Shown piece by piece: positions 10,350 through 22,027 of a stretch of DNA of 64,000 nt (position 1 is its first letter; every line of letters starts with the position of its first letter). The position numbers were made by a program, and so were the translations under genes. The notes under the pieces were generated by a model, which saw nothing but the letters and a program-made list of their open reading frames with translations, was not told the DNA's origin and searched no databases. Source of the stretch: Cladophialophora immunda (Eukaryota > Ascomycota > Eurotiomycetes > Chaetothyriales > Herpotrichiellaceae). The stretch lies in NCBI RefSeq assembly GCF_000835495.1, contig NW_015622544.1, positions 2,942,855 to 3,006,854 on the forward strand, written 5' to 3'.

Positions 10350-11192
10350 ACCGCCAATTTCAGCCAAGATATTGCGATACGAAATGACTTGCGTTGCCCG
10401 AACACCAGTCTTCAGAGGGATCATTTCCTCTAATAGATGCCTTCCGAAATCGACTACATGTGGCACGGCGCTGTTGAAGGCTCCATGACCTCTACATCAA
10501 AAGACCTGGATACGTCGGAAATAACAATATGTCCTGAGGCGACATGGTATGTGAGAAGCATCGAGACACCTGGATCAACAACATGTGCAGTACAATACGA
10601 AAATCGGCCTTATCAGGCACCCCGCCTTAATCTTTAATGTGTCCGAGTTTTATCACAAACGTCAGCGATATTCAACCCAGCAAAAGGGTCGATTGTGTCA
10701 AAATGTCCCCCGGGTTGAGATGCTACGGAGCGCGGGGACGGGCTTGCGGGAGGAGGATGAGACAGATATTGGGATCAAAGTCCAGAGACGATGGGGCAAC
10801 ACAATTGAAATGGCTTGATGAATTGGGCTTCAAAATGAGCTGGACGTGAGCGTTTCTTCGCTCGGAGTCCAAATACTCGCTAAAGGTCCAGTCCTATGCC
10901 GAATGGGACGATATTCACATGCTGCACACTGCTGAATAGGGGGTCCTATACAGTAGCAATGAGCTTGGATAGATAGATAAGCCTCTTCTCGCTCTCCCGC
11001 CTGTTCTTGTTGTGCCACCTCTCTCATTTTCCCGATTTCTGAATTCGTTTCGAAAAATTCTCCTTTGCCGCCCACTCCCGTCCGTGCTGCACCTCATGGT
11101 CTTGATTTGAGCTGCATCGCCGGAGACGACGATTTGGGCGATGTTCATTCGCCGTGAACGGCGCGTAGATCCCTTTCTAAGCGATTGTTGGA
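10350..11192. other. Convergent 3' intergenic region
   Basis: This 843-bp gap lies between the stop codons of the CCCH gene (+) and VPS17 (-). It should contain both 3' UTRs and terminators. I see no additional gene, repeat or RNA. Confidence 0.5.
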
Positions 11193-13140
11193 TCAGAACG
11201 TGCTCTGTGCCAACCGACTGGCTGCGTTTCTAGCATCAACGCGATCCTCATCTTCGTCTTCCTTGACCCTGTCCAGACTGGCACCGGTCGCGCTTCTTGG
11301 TCGGCCTCCTTGCGCCAACCCTGCGCCATTCGTCCCGTTCTCACTCTCTTCTGGGAGGGGAACACCCAGTGCACCCGGTCCAAAGCTTCCAGACATGCTT
11401 CTAGAAAGAGCATCCCTGCTCCGCGGGACACCGGACCAAGCGTCACCCTTGGCGCCCTGGCTGCTGGCCATGCTAATCCGCCTTACGGTGGGATGATTCT
11501 CCCGCCCCAATCTGCTCAGACCGCCAGAGGCATCAATTGCCCGGATATCTGGTCTCACACTTTCGAGGGTTGCGAGCGTGCGGCGCTCTGCTTCAATTTG
11601 ACGCAAGACATACTCACGAAGAGAGAGCATGAACTCACTGGACGTTCGATTGAACCATCGTCTTTTCTCGAGGAGTAAGTTTGCTGTCACGCGTTGGGTT
11701 TTTGAGCGGAGGTAGTTTTCTTGGGAGATTGCCTCGTCAAGTGCAGAGATAGCTTCATCGACTTTATCTCTGCGCACGCTGGACGAGCTCTTAAGGCGTT
11801 GAACCGCGTTTTCCTTGCTCCGACGGGATGCCTCTGTCTGGAGCAGCTCACGGAGCAGGATGTGTCGATTTGTCAAAGTTTCTTTGACGATGAAAGCATC
11901 GGAGGAGTGATACGTGAGCGCATCACCTAGTGTCGTAGCTTCAGCGGTTCCTTGCGCGGCGTGGTAATCACCACACGTTTGGATTATACGCCCGAGTTTG
12001 CGGTATGCGGTTGCTAGACCAGGGTGGGTTTCCTGGACACTCATTTGACCCAGCTTTTCTCCAAGGGAGGATTCTGCAAGGCCAAGTGCTGTAAATCATC
12101 AGCGAGAGTAGATGCAAGAGAGATCTAGTCATGGCTCACCTCGTCTGGCCTTAACAACCTTTTCGAGTCGTTGGCTCGTGTCCAGGGAGCTCAGATAGAA
12201 GGCCTTGACAATAGGCCGTGCCTCGTGCAGCTCAGGCGTATCATCAGGCGGTGGCGCAAACTGTTTCAAGACTTTCCGCCTTACACCAGTCGCTGGCTGC
12301 TTCATTCTCACCACGGGAGAATACCCGAAATCACTCTCCACAAAAAATACCATCTCCTCATCACGCATGAGCACATCGTTGCCACATACAGAATTCAACC
12401 ATCTTTGTATTGCCGCCTTGACCCGGGCTTCGTCCTCGTCTGTGCCTACCCCGGCAGAAGTTTGAGCTGGAGGCACAGCAGGGACAAGTGCCTCTGGGTT
12501 CGAAGATATGAGATGGTCGGCAAGTTTGACGAATTCAGAATGCGTTCGACGGACATCTCGGAATTGGGTAGTCCGGAATTTGGGGAGATTAGTCTTTCAA
12601 GGTTGTTAGCTTGATTGCTTGTCATGGACAACCGCAACATACATAAACATCAAACCTGATAACGGGATCTTTGCGTCCCGTCCGCTCCAGCGCAGTTACC
12701 TTGGCTTGCAGCTTATATTGTGGCACCGGCCTGTTCTGCCTTGCATTATGGTATCTCGCAGCACCTGGTCGTTGTTGCGGCTGCCCAGCATATTGTTGCG
12801 CAGCTGACGAGGCTTGGACATCCTGAGAATGTGCTGCTGCAGCCTGTGGTTGCGCCGAAGCCTCTTCTGGGTGTTGATTCTGTGCGGCAGCGACTGGATC
12901 TCCCGAGATCCCAGCCTCTCTAGAAGCGGCCACATTGGATTGATTAGGTGGAGGTAGGTACGGGCTATCAGGAATGCTGTCTTGGGATTGATTGTAGGAA
13001 TGCCCTCGAATTGGCTGCGGCGACTCTGGAGATCCTGGCGTGGCTTGGGCAAAGCCTCTGGAGGCACGTGGAGAAGAGGAACCCCAAGGAGAGGCACCGT
13101 GAAGAGCATCTGCCTCGCTAGCAGCAGCAGAGTAGTCCAT
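11193..13140 (-). CDS. vps17: Vps17-like retromer sorting nexin (PX-BAR)
   Basis: Membrane-bending subunit of the retromer SNX dimer that recycles cargo from endosomes to the Golgi. The model is 615 residues in three exons: 13140-12643, 12593-12140 and 12088-11193. The introns are 49 nt (GTATGT, branch GCTAAC) and 51 nt (GTGAGC, TTTACAG). Residues 1-140 are a disordered Gln/Ala/Pro-rich tail. A PX domain follows at about 142-260 (YKLQAKVTALER, DVRRTHSEF, VFFVESDFGYSP), then a BAR-type helical region at about 290-510 (THPGLATAYRKLGRI, EKRRWFNRTSSEFMLSLREYV). The order and the N-terminal tail fit Vps17 better than Vps5. The frame extends upstream of 13140 only through a GTG. It is divergent from MEF2. 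Confidence 0.88.
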
Positions 13141-13624
13141 AGCTGCGAGGGGTGGCAGCGGAGAACTGCTCACGTTGTGGTGTGGTCAATTAAGCGGGCA
13201 TTCGGCACAGATACGCCAGGAAGACTGAGGGTTCTGAAAACCAGCTTCTGAAGTTGCCTGAGTGTTCGCGCGTGATCCTGTAGGGTTTATGGACCGATAT
13301 CAAGATGAGACTGCTCGGTTCAGCAGGCTTGTTGGTCTATCACTGTTCTTCAATGTCCACAGCCGGCAAGTCGGAGCAAGAGGTGCAGCGGGAAAAAGGC
13401 GCCTGCCCACGCAGCCCAAGATGGTTAGTAGATGCGGCTGCTTTATGTGCAACAGAATTTCTATATTTTTTCGATCCTCATCATCGAGAAGTTCGAAAGC
13501 TTCCAGCTCAGTCATTCATTCCGATTCTGCTTTCATCTTCTTTTCAACTCTCGTGACCTTTGAAGTTCCTGGCGCACGTTCACGTTGGTGCAGTTAGCTT
13601 AGATACTTCCGTTTCTGTTAGGGG
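13141..13624. promoter_or_regulatory. Divergent promoter region between VPS17 and MEF2
   Basis: This 484-bp gap separates two divergent start codons and should hold both promoters. No TATA box or other strong element was recognised. Confidence 0.45.
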
Positions 13625-16303
13625 ATGAAAGTCCAACATGTGCAGTTTATACGACACTCCGCTCTAACTGATTTATGTCGGTCTCGCTCTACTTCATTTC
13701 TTCGGATTCAATCAAGAAATCTACGGTCATCATGTCCGCGCACAGCACCTGCAACTTCAACACTGCAGAGCCCGCAGCCCTCAAGGACCAGAAATATTGG
13801 CATCATCGCCCATATCGATGCGGGCAAAACGACTACGACAGAACGCATGCTTTATTATAGCGGTCATACTCGTCGGATAGGTGATGTTGACGAAGGGTCT
13901 ACTGTCACTGACTTCCTTCCTGCTGAGCGGGCTCGCGGGATCACCATCCAGTCTGCGGCCATCACCTTTGAATGGCCCCCTCCTCATGCTGTACCATCTC
14001 CAGCTACTACCGACGATATTGAAGCTCAGCCTCGCGCACGTTTCTCGCATACCATTAATCTGATCGATACGCCGGGACATGCTGACTTCACTTTCGAAGT
14101 CCGCCGGTCTCTGCGCATCTTGGATGGCGCCGTTTGTATTCTGGACGGCGTCGCCGGTGTCGAAGCCCAGACTGAACAAGTATGGGCCCAAGCCGGCGAG
14201 TGGAACATCCCACGGATAGCATATATCAACAAGTTGGATCGGGATGGCGCAGCTTTCGGGAGAACAGTCCGCGAAATTGGCTCCCGCTTGGGCGGTTGGC
14301 CAGCAGTCTGTCAAATTCCCTGGTTCGAGGGCGGAAAAGGCCGTTTCACTGGGGTTGGCGATGTTATCAACTTGGAAGGATTGCTGTACGAGTGTGGAGG
14401 AGATGGTAAAGCGATAGAACGCTATCCCCTCTCACGGTTGGAGCAAGAGCATCCGGAGTTTTCGCGAGAATTACGAAGAGCTAGGACGGCTCTGGTTGAA
14501 CTACTAAGTGAACATGACGATCAACTGGTCGAAGCCTTTTTCGAGGCTGAAGAAGATCATCTTCAATTGACCCCAGCTCAGATATGGTACAGTCTGCGAA
14601 GGTGTCTTCTCGCACCGAATACCATGGTTATCCCAGTTTTTGCTGGCGCCAGCTTCCGCAATATCGGAGTACAGCCTCTCCTGGACGCCGTCAACAACCT
14701 CCTACCATCCCCGGAAGAGCGTCCGGATCCCGAGGTTGGTCTTGGGCTGGTTTCTGGGGGGCTTTCGCAACTGATAAGAGGAGATCTGTCACTTGAAAAA
14801 CATGTTTCAAAGTCCAAGAAGAAAGGTTCTGACTTAGTACCGGCGGCGGTCGGCAAGGCTTTGCAAGGCTGCGCATTAGCTTTCAAAGTGGTCAATGATC
14901 CCCGCAAAGGTATGCTGGTCTACATTCGAGTCTATTCCGGAACGATAGAACGCAATGCTCTCCTTTTCAACACGAACCTTCAAAATTCGGAGAGGGCAAC
15001 AACACTGCTGCGGATGTATGCTTCGGAATCAGTACCTGTCCAGTCACTACAAGCTGGTGAGATAGGTGTAATTGCAGGCTCGAAGTTCGCTCGTACCGGT
15101 GACACACTCATCTCCTATGCGGGAAACAAGGCCACTCCCCCGGATCCATTGCAGAAGCTACAACTGCGGCCAATCAAGGTGCCGCCGCCTGTCTTTTTCG
15201 CAGCCATTGAACCGAATAGCCTGCGGGAAGAGAAGGATATGCACGAAAAGCTGGCGCTGCTGTTGCGAGAAGATCCCAGCCTCCAGGTTTCGCAGGATGA
15301 AGATACAGGCCAGACACAAATCAGTGGTATGGGCGAGTTACATCTTGAGATCGCCCAAGACAGGCTTGTCAACGATTTGAAGGCCAAAGCCCGCATGGGC
15401 AAGATTGCAATTGGTTATCGTGAAACTCTACCGCAAGCTTCAAGCACAATCACAAAAGTATTGGAGGGAGAACGCGCAGCCTCCAAAGGCAAAGCAGGGT
15501 GTACTGCCCTCGTGGAACCTCTAGAAGGCGAGCCTGATGATCTTGTCAGTGACTTTGAAGACAGCTTCGTTCATGAAGAGGACGGAAACCTCGTCATCAT
15601 CGAGACGCCAACTCTAGACCAACGAGGAAGATCGCTTGAGAGTGATACAGGGGGCTTGCCGCCACACCTCCTGCTTCCAGAAATCCGAAATGCATACCTC
15701 AACGGCGCTCTGGCGGCTTTGAGCCGTGGTCCCTCGTGGGGATACCCAATGCGCAACACAAAAGTCACCTTGACTCTTCGTCCAGATGAGCACATCTTTG
15801 GCACGGAAACGACCTACGGATCTCTGACTGCTGCTGCTCGCCTAGCTACAATCGGAGCATTCAAAGATGCCATCAAGAGTAGTCCGTGCTCTCTGATGGA
15901 ACCTGTGATGAACGTCGACATCAATATGGATGAAGCAAGCCTAGGCACTGTCATCCAGGACATCTCCTCAGGCAGGGGAGGGCATATTGTCTCGCTTGGC
16001 GACCATGAAGAAGAACAATCGCAAACAGGCTTGGATTCCAGAAGGATTGATGTGCGCAAGATCTATGCACCGAAGGATCCGTTCGAATCTGGTTCATCGT
16101 TGGCTGGAGAGGACCACCAAAAGGTCAATTTCCAGAGGACTGTCAAGGCCAAGGTGCCCCTGAAAGAGATGGTTGGGTACCTCAAACATCTCCGGAGCAT
16201 GACTGGAGGAAGAGGAACGTTTGTGATGAGCGTTGATCGATTTGAGAAAATCACGGGTCCTCGCGAAAAAGCACTTATAGCAGAGCTGCAGGGCGGATTG
16301 TGA
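13625..16303 (+). CDS. mef2: Mitochondrial ribosome-releasing factor 2 / elongation factor G2 (MEF2)
   Basis: Translational GTPase that works with ribosome recycling factor to split mitochondrial ribosomes after termination. It is a single exon of 892 residues. Residues 1-50 are rich in Arg and Ser and poor in acids, as expected of a mitochondrial presequence. GTPase motifs: P-loop AHIDAGKTT at 62-70, switch [14 protein letters not shown]3 DTPGHADF, G4 NKLD, G5 near GASF. EF-G domains II-V follow, with the domain III/IV boundary near [14 protein letters not shown] and the C-terminal [16 protein letters not shown]. Insertions, for example about 15480-15650 (Glu/Asp-rich), make it longer than bacterial EF-G, as is common in fungal Mef2. 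MEF1 is the alternative; the divergent domain IV and extra loops favour MEF2. Confidence 0.9.
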   Translation: MKVQHVQFIRHSALTDLCRSRSTSFLRIQSRNLRSSCPRTAPATSTLQSPQPSRTRNIGIIAHIDAGKTTTTERMLYYSGHTRRIGDVDEGSTVTDFLPAERARGITIQSAAITFEWPPPHAVPSPATTDDIEAQPRARFSHTINLIDTPGHADFTFEVRRSLRILDGAVCILDGVAGVEAQTEQVWAQAGEWNIPRIAYINKLDRDGAAFGRTVREIGSRLGGWPAVCQIPWFEGGKGRFTGVGDVINLEGLLYECGGDGKAIERYPLSRLEQEHPEFSRELRRARTALVELLSEHDDQLVEAFFEAEEDHLQLTPAQIWYSLRRCLLAPNTMVIPVFAGASFRNIGVQPLLDAVNNLLPSPEERPDPEVGLGLVSGGLSQLIRGDLSLEKHVSKSKKKGSDLVPAAVGKALQGCALAFKVVNDPRKGMLVYIRVYSGTIERNALLFNTNLQNSERATTLLRMYASESVPVQSLQAGEIGVIAGSKFARTGDTLISYAGNKATPPDPLQKLQLRPIKVPPPVFFAAIEPNSLREEKDMHEKLALLLREDPSLQVSQDEDTGQTQISGMGELHLEIAQDRLVNDLKAKARMGKIAIGYRETLPQASSTITKVLEGERAASKGKAGCTALVEPLEGEPDDLVSDFEDSFVHEEDGNLVIIETPTLDQRGRSLESDTGGLPPHLLLPEIRNAYLNGALAALSRGPSWGYPMRNTKVTLTLRPDEHIFGTETTYGSLTAAARLATIGAFKDAIKSSPCSLMEPVMNVDINMDEASLGTVIQDISSGRGGHIVSLGDHEEEQSQTGLDSRRIDVRKIYAPKDPFESGSSLAGEDHQKVNFQRTVKAKVPLKEMVGYLKHLRSMTGGRGTFVMSVDRFEKITGPREKALIAELQGGL

Positions 16304-16653
16304 TTGATATAATAGAATGTACTGTAATGTATCTACTAGACTGTCAGATGTCAGCAGCCAGTGCGGACGCTCGAGGGTTCAGCGCCAAATGGAGTTTTGA
16401 CTGGCCAACCACTCCGCGACTGTACCAACAACGCTCAACTCGAACTAATACTCCGTACATTCGGTTCACATACGGAAACATCTGAGGACCTACGCGTCAA
16501 CGTATACTTATACTTATCCATGTGTTAATTCTAGAGGAGACTATTCTCGAGCATGTGTTTCCGACCAAGCTGACCTGAGGAGACCTGAGAAAGTGAGCAC
16601 ACGAACAACTTCCCACCCCGCGCCCGACATTCAAACACGACACTCCGAACAAG
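16304..16653. promoter_or_regulatory. Intergenic region: MEF2 terminator and ArfGAP promoter
   Basis: This 350-bp gap lies between two genes on the same strand. It carries one TACTCCGTA copy at 16449-16457, part of the dispersed motif described in the findings. No gene is seen. Confidence 0.4.
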
Positions 16654-18063
16654 ATGGCGGCCAAGGCGATGTGGGAGGTCGACCCGGAGACCCGAAGCAA
16701 GGTTCGCTTTCCTTGATCTATCTCGTCTTGGACTTGAGTTCCTGATTCCATCTTACAGCTTGCTGCGTTGGGCAAAAAGGAGGGCGCGGGCAACGACAAA
16801 TGTTGTGACTGCGGCGCCCCTTCACCGCAATGGGTGAGATTTTGAAGTCCTCCCTGGCCAAAAGTGGCCGTTTTTCAGGGTAGTTCTCCTCTGTGCTAAC
16901 CATTTACACAGGCGTCCCCCAAGTTTTCCACCTTCATCTGCCTCCAATGCGCCGGCGTGCACCGTGGACTCGGAGTCCATGTCTCCTTTGTGCGGTCCAT
17001 CTCCATGGACGCATTTAAACAGGCCGAGATCCTCCGGATGCAATACGGCGGGAACAAAGCCTGGCAAGACTTCTACAATAAGAATAGCCCCTCACTACCG
17101 TTTGAGGAGGCCACGATAAAGGAACGGTATGACTGCGAGGTTGGCGAGGAATGGAAGGAAAGGCTCTCATGCCAAGTAGAAGAAAGAGAGTTTGACAAAG
17201 CTGCCTTCCAAAAAGAAAGGCAGGCAATCCTGCAGAAACAGGCCAGCCGCTCAGTTACACCGGCTGGAGGAGCAAGGAACAACAACGCCGCGGTGTCAAG
17301 CAACAGCCGGCCAGGCAGTCGGACTGCGTCCCCGGCACCCTCGAAGGGGGGACGCATAACAGCCGATCAAAAAGCCCAGAATGAAGCCTACTTTGCGCGA
17401 ATGGGCGAGGCGAATGCCACCAGACCAGACAATTTACCACCAAGCCAGGGCGGGAAGTTCGGTGGCTTCGGCAGCGCGCCCCCGGAGCCCTCGCAGCAGC
17501 AGGGTGCAGGGGCGATCCCCTCTGCAGATGATTTCTCCAAGGATCCCGTGGCAGCTATAACGAAGAGCTTTGGCTGGTTTGGAGGGATGGTCAGCAAGCA
17601 GGCCAAGCTGGTGAATGATTCATACATTCAACCTACTGCTCGAAATGTCGGTTTACAGTCCCAACCCCCCCCCCCCCCCCAAAACAAAAAACTTCCACTG
17701 GTCCTTCAACTAGATGAGAAGGACACAGCATGCTAACGGGTCATGATCTAGATCGCATCCTCAGACTTCGCGGCCCAAGCCCAAAAGGCCGCCGCGGCGG
17801 CGGGACAGGGCATCCAGTCCGGCGCACGCGGCGCCGCCGAATCATTCAACAAATTCGTCGAAGGCCAGGACGAAAAGGCCGCTTCCGCGGCGGCTTCTAA
17901 GCGGGCAGAGCCGGAGAGGAAGGACTTCTGGGACAGTTTCGGCCAGGGCGGAGGGAACAGCAGTATCGGGACGAGTGCAATGAGGAAGACAACCTCAGGG
18001 TCGTCCACGGCGGCGAATCCGTCGCGGAAGAGCAAAGAGGACGGCTGGGGCGATGATTGGTAG
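16654..18063 (+). CDS. gcs1: ArfGAP (Gcs1/ArfGAP1-like)
   Basis: GTPase-activating protein for Arf, acting in COPI and Golgi traffic. The model is 389 residues in four exons: 16654-16701, 16759-16833, 16912-17646 and 17752-18063. The zinc finger spans exons 2-3: C-x2-C in CCDCGAPSPQW, then CLQCAGVHRGLGVHVSFVRS with the arginine finger. The middle is disordered. The C-terminal part has amphipathic, ALPS-like segments (DPVAAITKSFGWFGGMVSKQ, then SDFAAQAQKAAAAAGQ) and ends GWGDDW. Introns 1 and 2 are ordinary. Intron 3 is odd: its donor is AAT|GTCGGT and it holds a 16-C run, but its GCTAACGGG branch and GATCTAG acceptor are clear and phase 0 is kept. If intron 3 were retained, the protein would end early after a polyproline tail. 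Confidence 0.88.
17665..17680 (+). repeat. Poly-C run (16 C) in ArfGAP intron 3
   Basis: Sixteen consecutive cytosines sit just downstream of the weak donor. If the intron is retained, the run encodes a short polyproline stretch whose frame depends on run length. Such runs are also prone to sequencing error. Confidence 0.9.
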
Positions 18064-18659
18064 GACGACGATGCCATGATGCGCGCGGGCAAGCCAGGCG
18101 AGCGGTTTGGAAGACAATTACTGTAGCAGCCAGCAACACTTTGCCTGGAGACCCAGTGGGGGGACTGATATTAAGTCTGGAAAGCCCGAGCAGAAAGGGA
18201 GCACTACCCATTTGGAAAGAAAGCCGCTCTTCATTCTGAAGGGCCTGCGGCAAGAGTTGACGCCGTGGAAGCGAGTGGACTGGCGCATTGGTCCTAACAA
18301 CTGAAATAGACAGCACGGCCCGGAGAGCCTGCTTTTTCCCACTCGAGTGTCGACGCATCTGGGAGGAGACAGCCGCAAAGTAGAATGTGGAGGTATCAAA
18401 CACAAGATATGTCTCTTGAGGCACTATCATCATGGCTGGGGGTATACATTTTTGCCTCCGACGGCTATCTGTCGTGTCCTATTTCTCGTCTCAAGACACA
18501 TTTCCTTCATTTCCGACATTGACAACATGTTGCCAGTTTTCTGTCCTCTTGATATCTTACAGCGAGATTCCATCAACTTTGCATCGGTCTCAATCAACCG
18601 TAGACCTCCGTGTCGCGGCTGTGGGAGCGGAACGGGACACTTCGTTCTGCGGACGCCTG
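18064..18659. other. Convergent 3' intergenic region, ArfGAP and Acinus-like gene
   Basis: This 596-bp gap lies between two stop codons facing each other. Open frames here are antisense or UTR-like; no gene is supported. Confidence 0.5.
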
Positions 18660-20648
18660 TCACCTTCCGCCGCCCCTCCACGAATCCATCGCTCTGCCTC
18701 GATATCCTCCTCCTGCTCCTCCTCCCCTGCCTCGTCCACCTCCCACGCCAACCAACCGAGCCTGGCCCTTCCGCCCAAACCCAAACTCTGGCCCTTTGTC
18801 GACCCACTCCTCTCGGTCCTGATCCCGCTCGAACGAGTACCGCTTCATGCCTTCGTCGCCACTACGTCCCATCTCCTCCCATCCCGCGCGCAGACCGCGG
18901 AACATGTCCAACCGCTCATTCGCCACCGACGAAGGCACCGGTTTGTAGTACAATTTCGGCTTGGTGGAGGTGGAGTCGAAGAGTTCGTCGAGCGCTTTGA
19001 AGCCAGTGCCGTTGCTTGACGATGTATTTTGGGGGCCAGCTGGAGGTCTTCGTTGGCGGTCGCGGTTTTGATTGTCACGAGCGGTGAAAGCCTCGCGGTC
19101 TGGATGGACACCCGCGGAGAGAGATTCTGATTGCTGCCTGTCGAAGGGTGCCCGGGGTGCACGACTGGGTTCGAAGGGCGGCTGGCGAGGTTTGCTGGTG
19201 TCGACTTCCTGGAAGATTGCCTCGATGCCGCCTTCACCTTCTTCGTACGCTACTTCGAAGCGACGTCCACTGCCTCCTCGACCGAACCCGCTACCGGTCT
19301 CTTGATCAATCCATGTTTGTACCTTGTTGGGGGGAACGTAGTCGACAAAGAGCGGTTCTCGGAGAGGTTCGTCGGGAAAGAGTGACCCATGCATTGCAGA
19401 GCGGACTCGCGACGCGGCCGCGATCGAGCCGAATGAGACAAAGGCATGGGTTCGAATACTGTCGAGATAGAAAAGGGTGATGGGATCAGCGTTGTCGGAG
19501 GAGCGCGATTTGGCTATCGAAGTAATGTGAGCGCGAAGCGAAGGGATATGTAGGGGTCGCTTGAAGTTGCGGATGTAGATGGATGATGTAGCTGGGTGGA
19601 TGGCGGGTGCAATGTCTCGATCTTCGGATGAAGCCGTTGATCTGGGCGGAGACGTAGACAATCTTTGATTATTTGCTTTGGGTTCTCCTGGAGCGGTCTC
19701 GTCAAGGTTAGAAAGGGACTTTGTGATGATGACTCCATCCCCAGACGTCGTGACGGAAACTTCAGCAGGCTCTTCCTTCATAGGTTCTCTGGGAGTATTT
19801 TTCGCCTCCTCTGCTTCTGATTCTGTTTGACCTGGAGCTTCTCCAGCCTTCGCGGCCTCTGCATCTTCTGTCAACCTCGCTCTCTTCCGGGCTACATCCT
19901 CCATCGAGGGAACCGGTGTGGCACTTCTTTTCCTCCGCTTCCTCTGGTCTTCAGCAAGATCACTGGAAATTATTTGTGAGGAGAGTGGTGTGTTGGAATC
20001 GGATAGATTTTCTGTCGATGGTGGCGTGGAGAGCACAGCAGTCTTTTGGCTTTCGATGCTTTGATCAACGGTGGTTGTTTCATCCTTGGTTGGTTCTCCT
20101 GCGCCGGTGACTGTAGCATCACTTTGTCCAGGAGCCTCAATCGTTTCGTCGTTCTCTTTGGGCTTGCTGGCGATAGTCTCTGGCTCATCCTTTGTCCCTG
20201 TCTCATCAGGTTGGGGGGCTGGTTCTGCGATAGGCTGTTCCTCGGTCTTCGTCAAGGCTTCAGCCTGACTGTCCTCTTCCTGGGTTGCTGAAGGCATGGC
20301 TGCTTCATCTTCGTCCTCTCCAGACGCAGAGCGTTCTTCTCTGCTAGCATCCTTGGGCACCTCATCCTTTTCCGTGCCATTCGTGTCCAAGTCAGCACGA
20401 AGACCCCCTCCACTGTCTCCATTTACCTGCGGCACAGGTTGTTCCTCGGCTTCTTGTGTGTCATTTCCATTTCCATTTCCATCTTCATCTTCATTTTCGT
20501 TTTCATTGGAATGATCGCCGTTCTGCGCTTCGTACTCTTCGAGTTTATCGATGTAATGTTGTTTTAATTTGAGGCCTGTCAGAGGGATGTCACGCGACTT
20601 GCACTCCTCCTTGAGGTCGGCAACCTTCAACTTGCTCCAATCTGTCAT
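18660..20648 (-). CDS. Acinus-like SAP-domain protein with RNPS1-SAP18 binding (RSB) motif
   Basis: Predicted 662-residue nuclear protein resembling Acinus, the scaffold of the ASAP complex that joins SAP18 and RNPS1 on spliced mRNPs. It is a single exon from the ATG at 20648. A SAP DNA/RNA-binding helix-turn-helix occupies residues 1-40 (WSKLKVADLKEECKSRDIPL). A long acidic, Glu/Thr-rich disordered segment follows to about 250, with KRRKR-type basic patches (RKRRKRSATPVPS). An RRM-like fold lies at about 355-455 (SSIYIRNFKRPLHIPSLR, THAFVSFGSIAAASRVRSAM). An RSB-like motif near 555-575 reads FKALDELFDST then KPKLYYKP, and the tail is Gly/Arg-rich. The order SAP-RRM-RSB is diagnostic of Acinus. 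Whether the partner proteins exist in this fungus cannot be seen here. Confidence 0.82.
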   Translation of the reverse strand: MTDWSKLKVADLKEECKSRDIPLTGLKLKQHYIDKLEEYEAQNGDHSNENENEDEDGNGNGNDTQEAEEQPVPQVNGDSGGGLRADLDTNGTEKDEVPKDASREERSASGEDEDEAAMPSATQEEDSQAEALTKTEEQPIAEPAPQPDETGTKDEPETIASKPKENDETIEAPGQSDATVTGAGEPTKDETTTVDQSIESQKTAVLSTPPSTENLSDSNTPLSSQIISSDLAEDQRKRRKRSATPVPSMEDVARKRARLTEDAEAAKAGEAPGQTESEAEEAKNTPREPMKEEPAEVSVTTSGDGVIITKSLSNLDETAPGEPKANNQRLSTSPPRSTASSEDRDIAPAIHPATSSIYIRNFKRPLHIPSLRAHITSIAKSRSSDNADPITLFYLDSIRTHAFVSFGSIAAASRVRSAMHGSLFPDEPLREPLFVDYVPPNKVQTWIDQETGSGFGRGGSGRRFEVAYEEGEGGIEAIFQEVDTSKPRQPPFEPSRAPRAPFDRQQSESLSAGVHPDREAFTARDNQNRDRQRRPPAGPQNTSSSNGTGFKALDELFDSTSTKPKLYYKPVPSSVANERLDMFRGLRAGWEEMGRSGDEGMKRYSFERDQDREEWVDKGPEFGFGRKGQARLVGVGGGRGRGGGAGGGYRGRAMDSWRGGGR

Positions 20649-22027
20649 GGTTGCAGCGAAACGACTTGATGCGATTGGCAGAGGAAGATAGTCTTGCGAT
20701 CAGCGAGAGAATAGAGATGTTCAAAATGCGCCATCTACTGGATTGGACTGACCCATGTGTCGTTAAATCAATGGGTCGTTTGACTTTTGAATGCGACGCG
20801 CCAACTCGCATGACAAAGTCTGGCACAAAGAGTCCAGACCGTGAACAAGCATGACGTAACGCTTGGCGAAGATCACGTGCGCATCTCTTGCGCCGCAGCG
20901 TCTGCTCCTCCTGCTACCTCACTCCCACCTCTACCTCAACTTTGTCAACCTCACCAGAGCTTCACTTAGCGCCCCTCTATGGTGCCCTGATATTGCTAAT
21001 GTCCCTCAAAGGACTCGTGATGCCGGTGCCAGCTGACCTTTCGATTATATTTTGACGACGCCCATTATCCCCAACTATTTTCCAGGCTCAGGCCATCGGG
21101 GCGCTCTTTGCCGGCCCATGTTCCGCGAGGACGGTTTTCCCCAAAGCTCTCCATGTGTTAGTGTTGTGCAGTAGCATCTGAGTTCCTTCGAAATGGTGGG
21201 CTCGAGGTCGTCTCTATCCGCCAAGTCTAGGGGGTTCCTACCAGCACCTTTCCGATCCTGAACACTGCGCTAACCTTCGCCTCGGAAACCAGGAGTGACC
21301 CCAAGAGGCTCAGAGATTTACTCCTTGATCATGACATCGATGGATTTAACCGAGCCTGCAATTGCTGGATCTTGTCTCCATCCACGTGGATATCGCTTCG
21401 GTTTCGATACCGCCGCGGAGGGACCAATGTGTCTCAGCCCCTGAGCCAGGGTCAGCCTCGCCGGTTGAAACCGAAGTCCACACAACCTTTGCTTCAACTT
21501 GACGGCACGACTAACAAACACCTTGCTCGGTGATCCGCGTCCAATTTACCAATAATACCCTCAGCCTTGGGGTTTATTTCTGAAGCAACGAAGCAACTCA
21601 ATCGAAAAACAAATGACGCCACCTGCCAGCCTTTCGCACCTCGTGCAACGCCAAGCTCGCCGTCCTACGCTCCGTCCCAACTTGGCGGAACTGTGTCAAG
21701 TCATCCTCGACGTGCTCGCCTTCAGAATGCTCGCTGGATCTCAAGTTGAATTTCCCTCCTAGATGCAGTTGATCTGGCCTCGGTACAGCCTGAGACGACC
21801 TTCTAGCAAGATAGCTTCAAGGTAAGGGCAATATAAATTGACGCGAGTCCTCTCGAATTTGATATCTCCTTTCCATTGTAGTTAAGCAACTCATCCTTCA
21901 CTGTTCCTGCATCATCAGCCGCTGGTCGGTACATTCGTTTCTTCGGCGAGCTAGTCTCTCTTTTACACGGTTCGAACTCGCAACACGATCTTTACCTGCG
22001 TCTCAATATCCCACCTTCTTTCAAAAA
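20649..22027. promoter_or_regulatory. Divergent intergenic region with bZIP-like and E-box sites
   Basis: This 1.4-kb gap separates the Acinus-like start (20648) from the wall-protein start (22028). It contains a CRE/ATF-like TGACGTAA at 20852-20859 and a CACGTG E-box at 20874-20879, both about 0.2 kb upstream of the Acinus-like gene. The last 200 bp before 22028 are C/T-rich, as in many fungal 5' leaders. Short open frames inside are not supported as genes. Confidence 0.45.

Noticed and set aside
13781..14314. Minus-strand 177-codon frame inside MEF2
   Set aside because: Antisense shadow of a strongly conserved GTPase-coding exon.
18347..19019. Plus-strand frames of about 200 codons over the Acinus-like 3' end
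   Set aside because: Pro/Leu-rich shadows of the Gly/Arg-rich tail on the other strand.
21960..21980. GGTTCGAAC resembling a tRNA B box
   Set aside because: No pairing T-stem, no A box and no cloverleaf around it.
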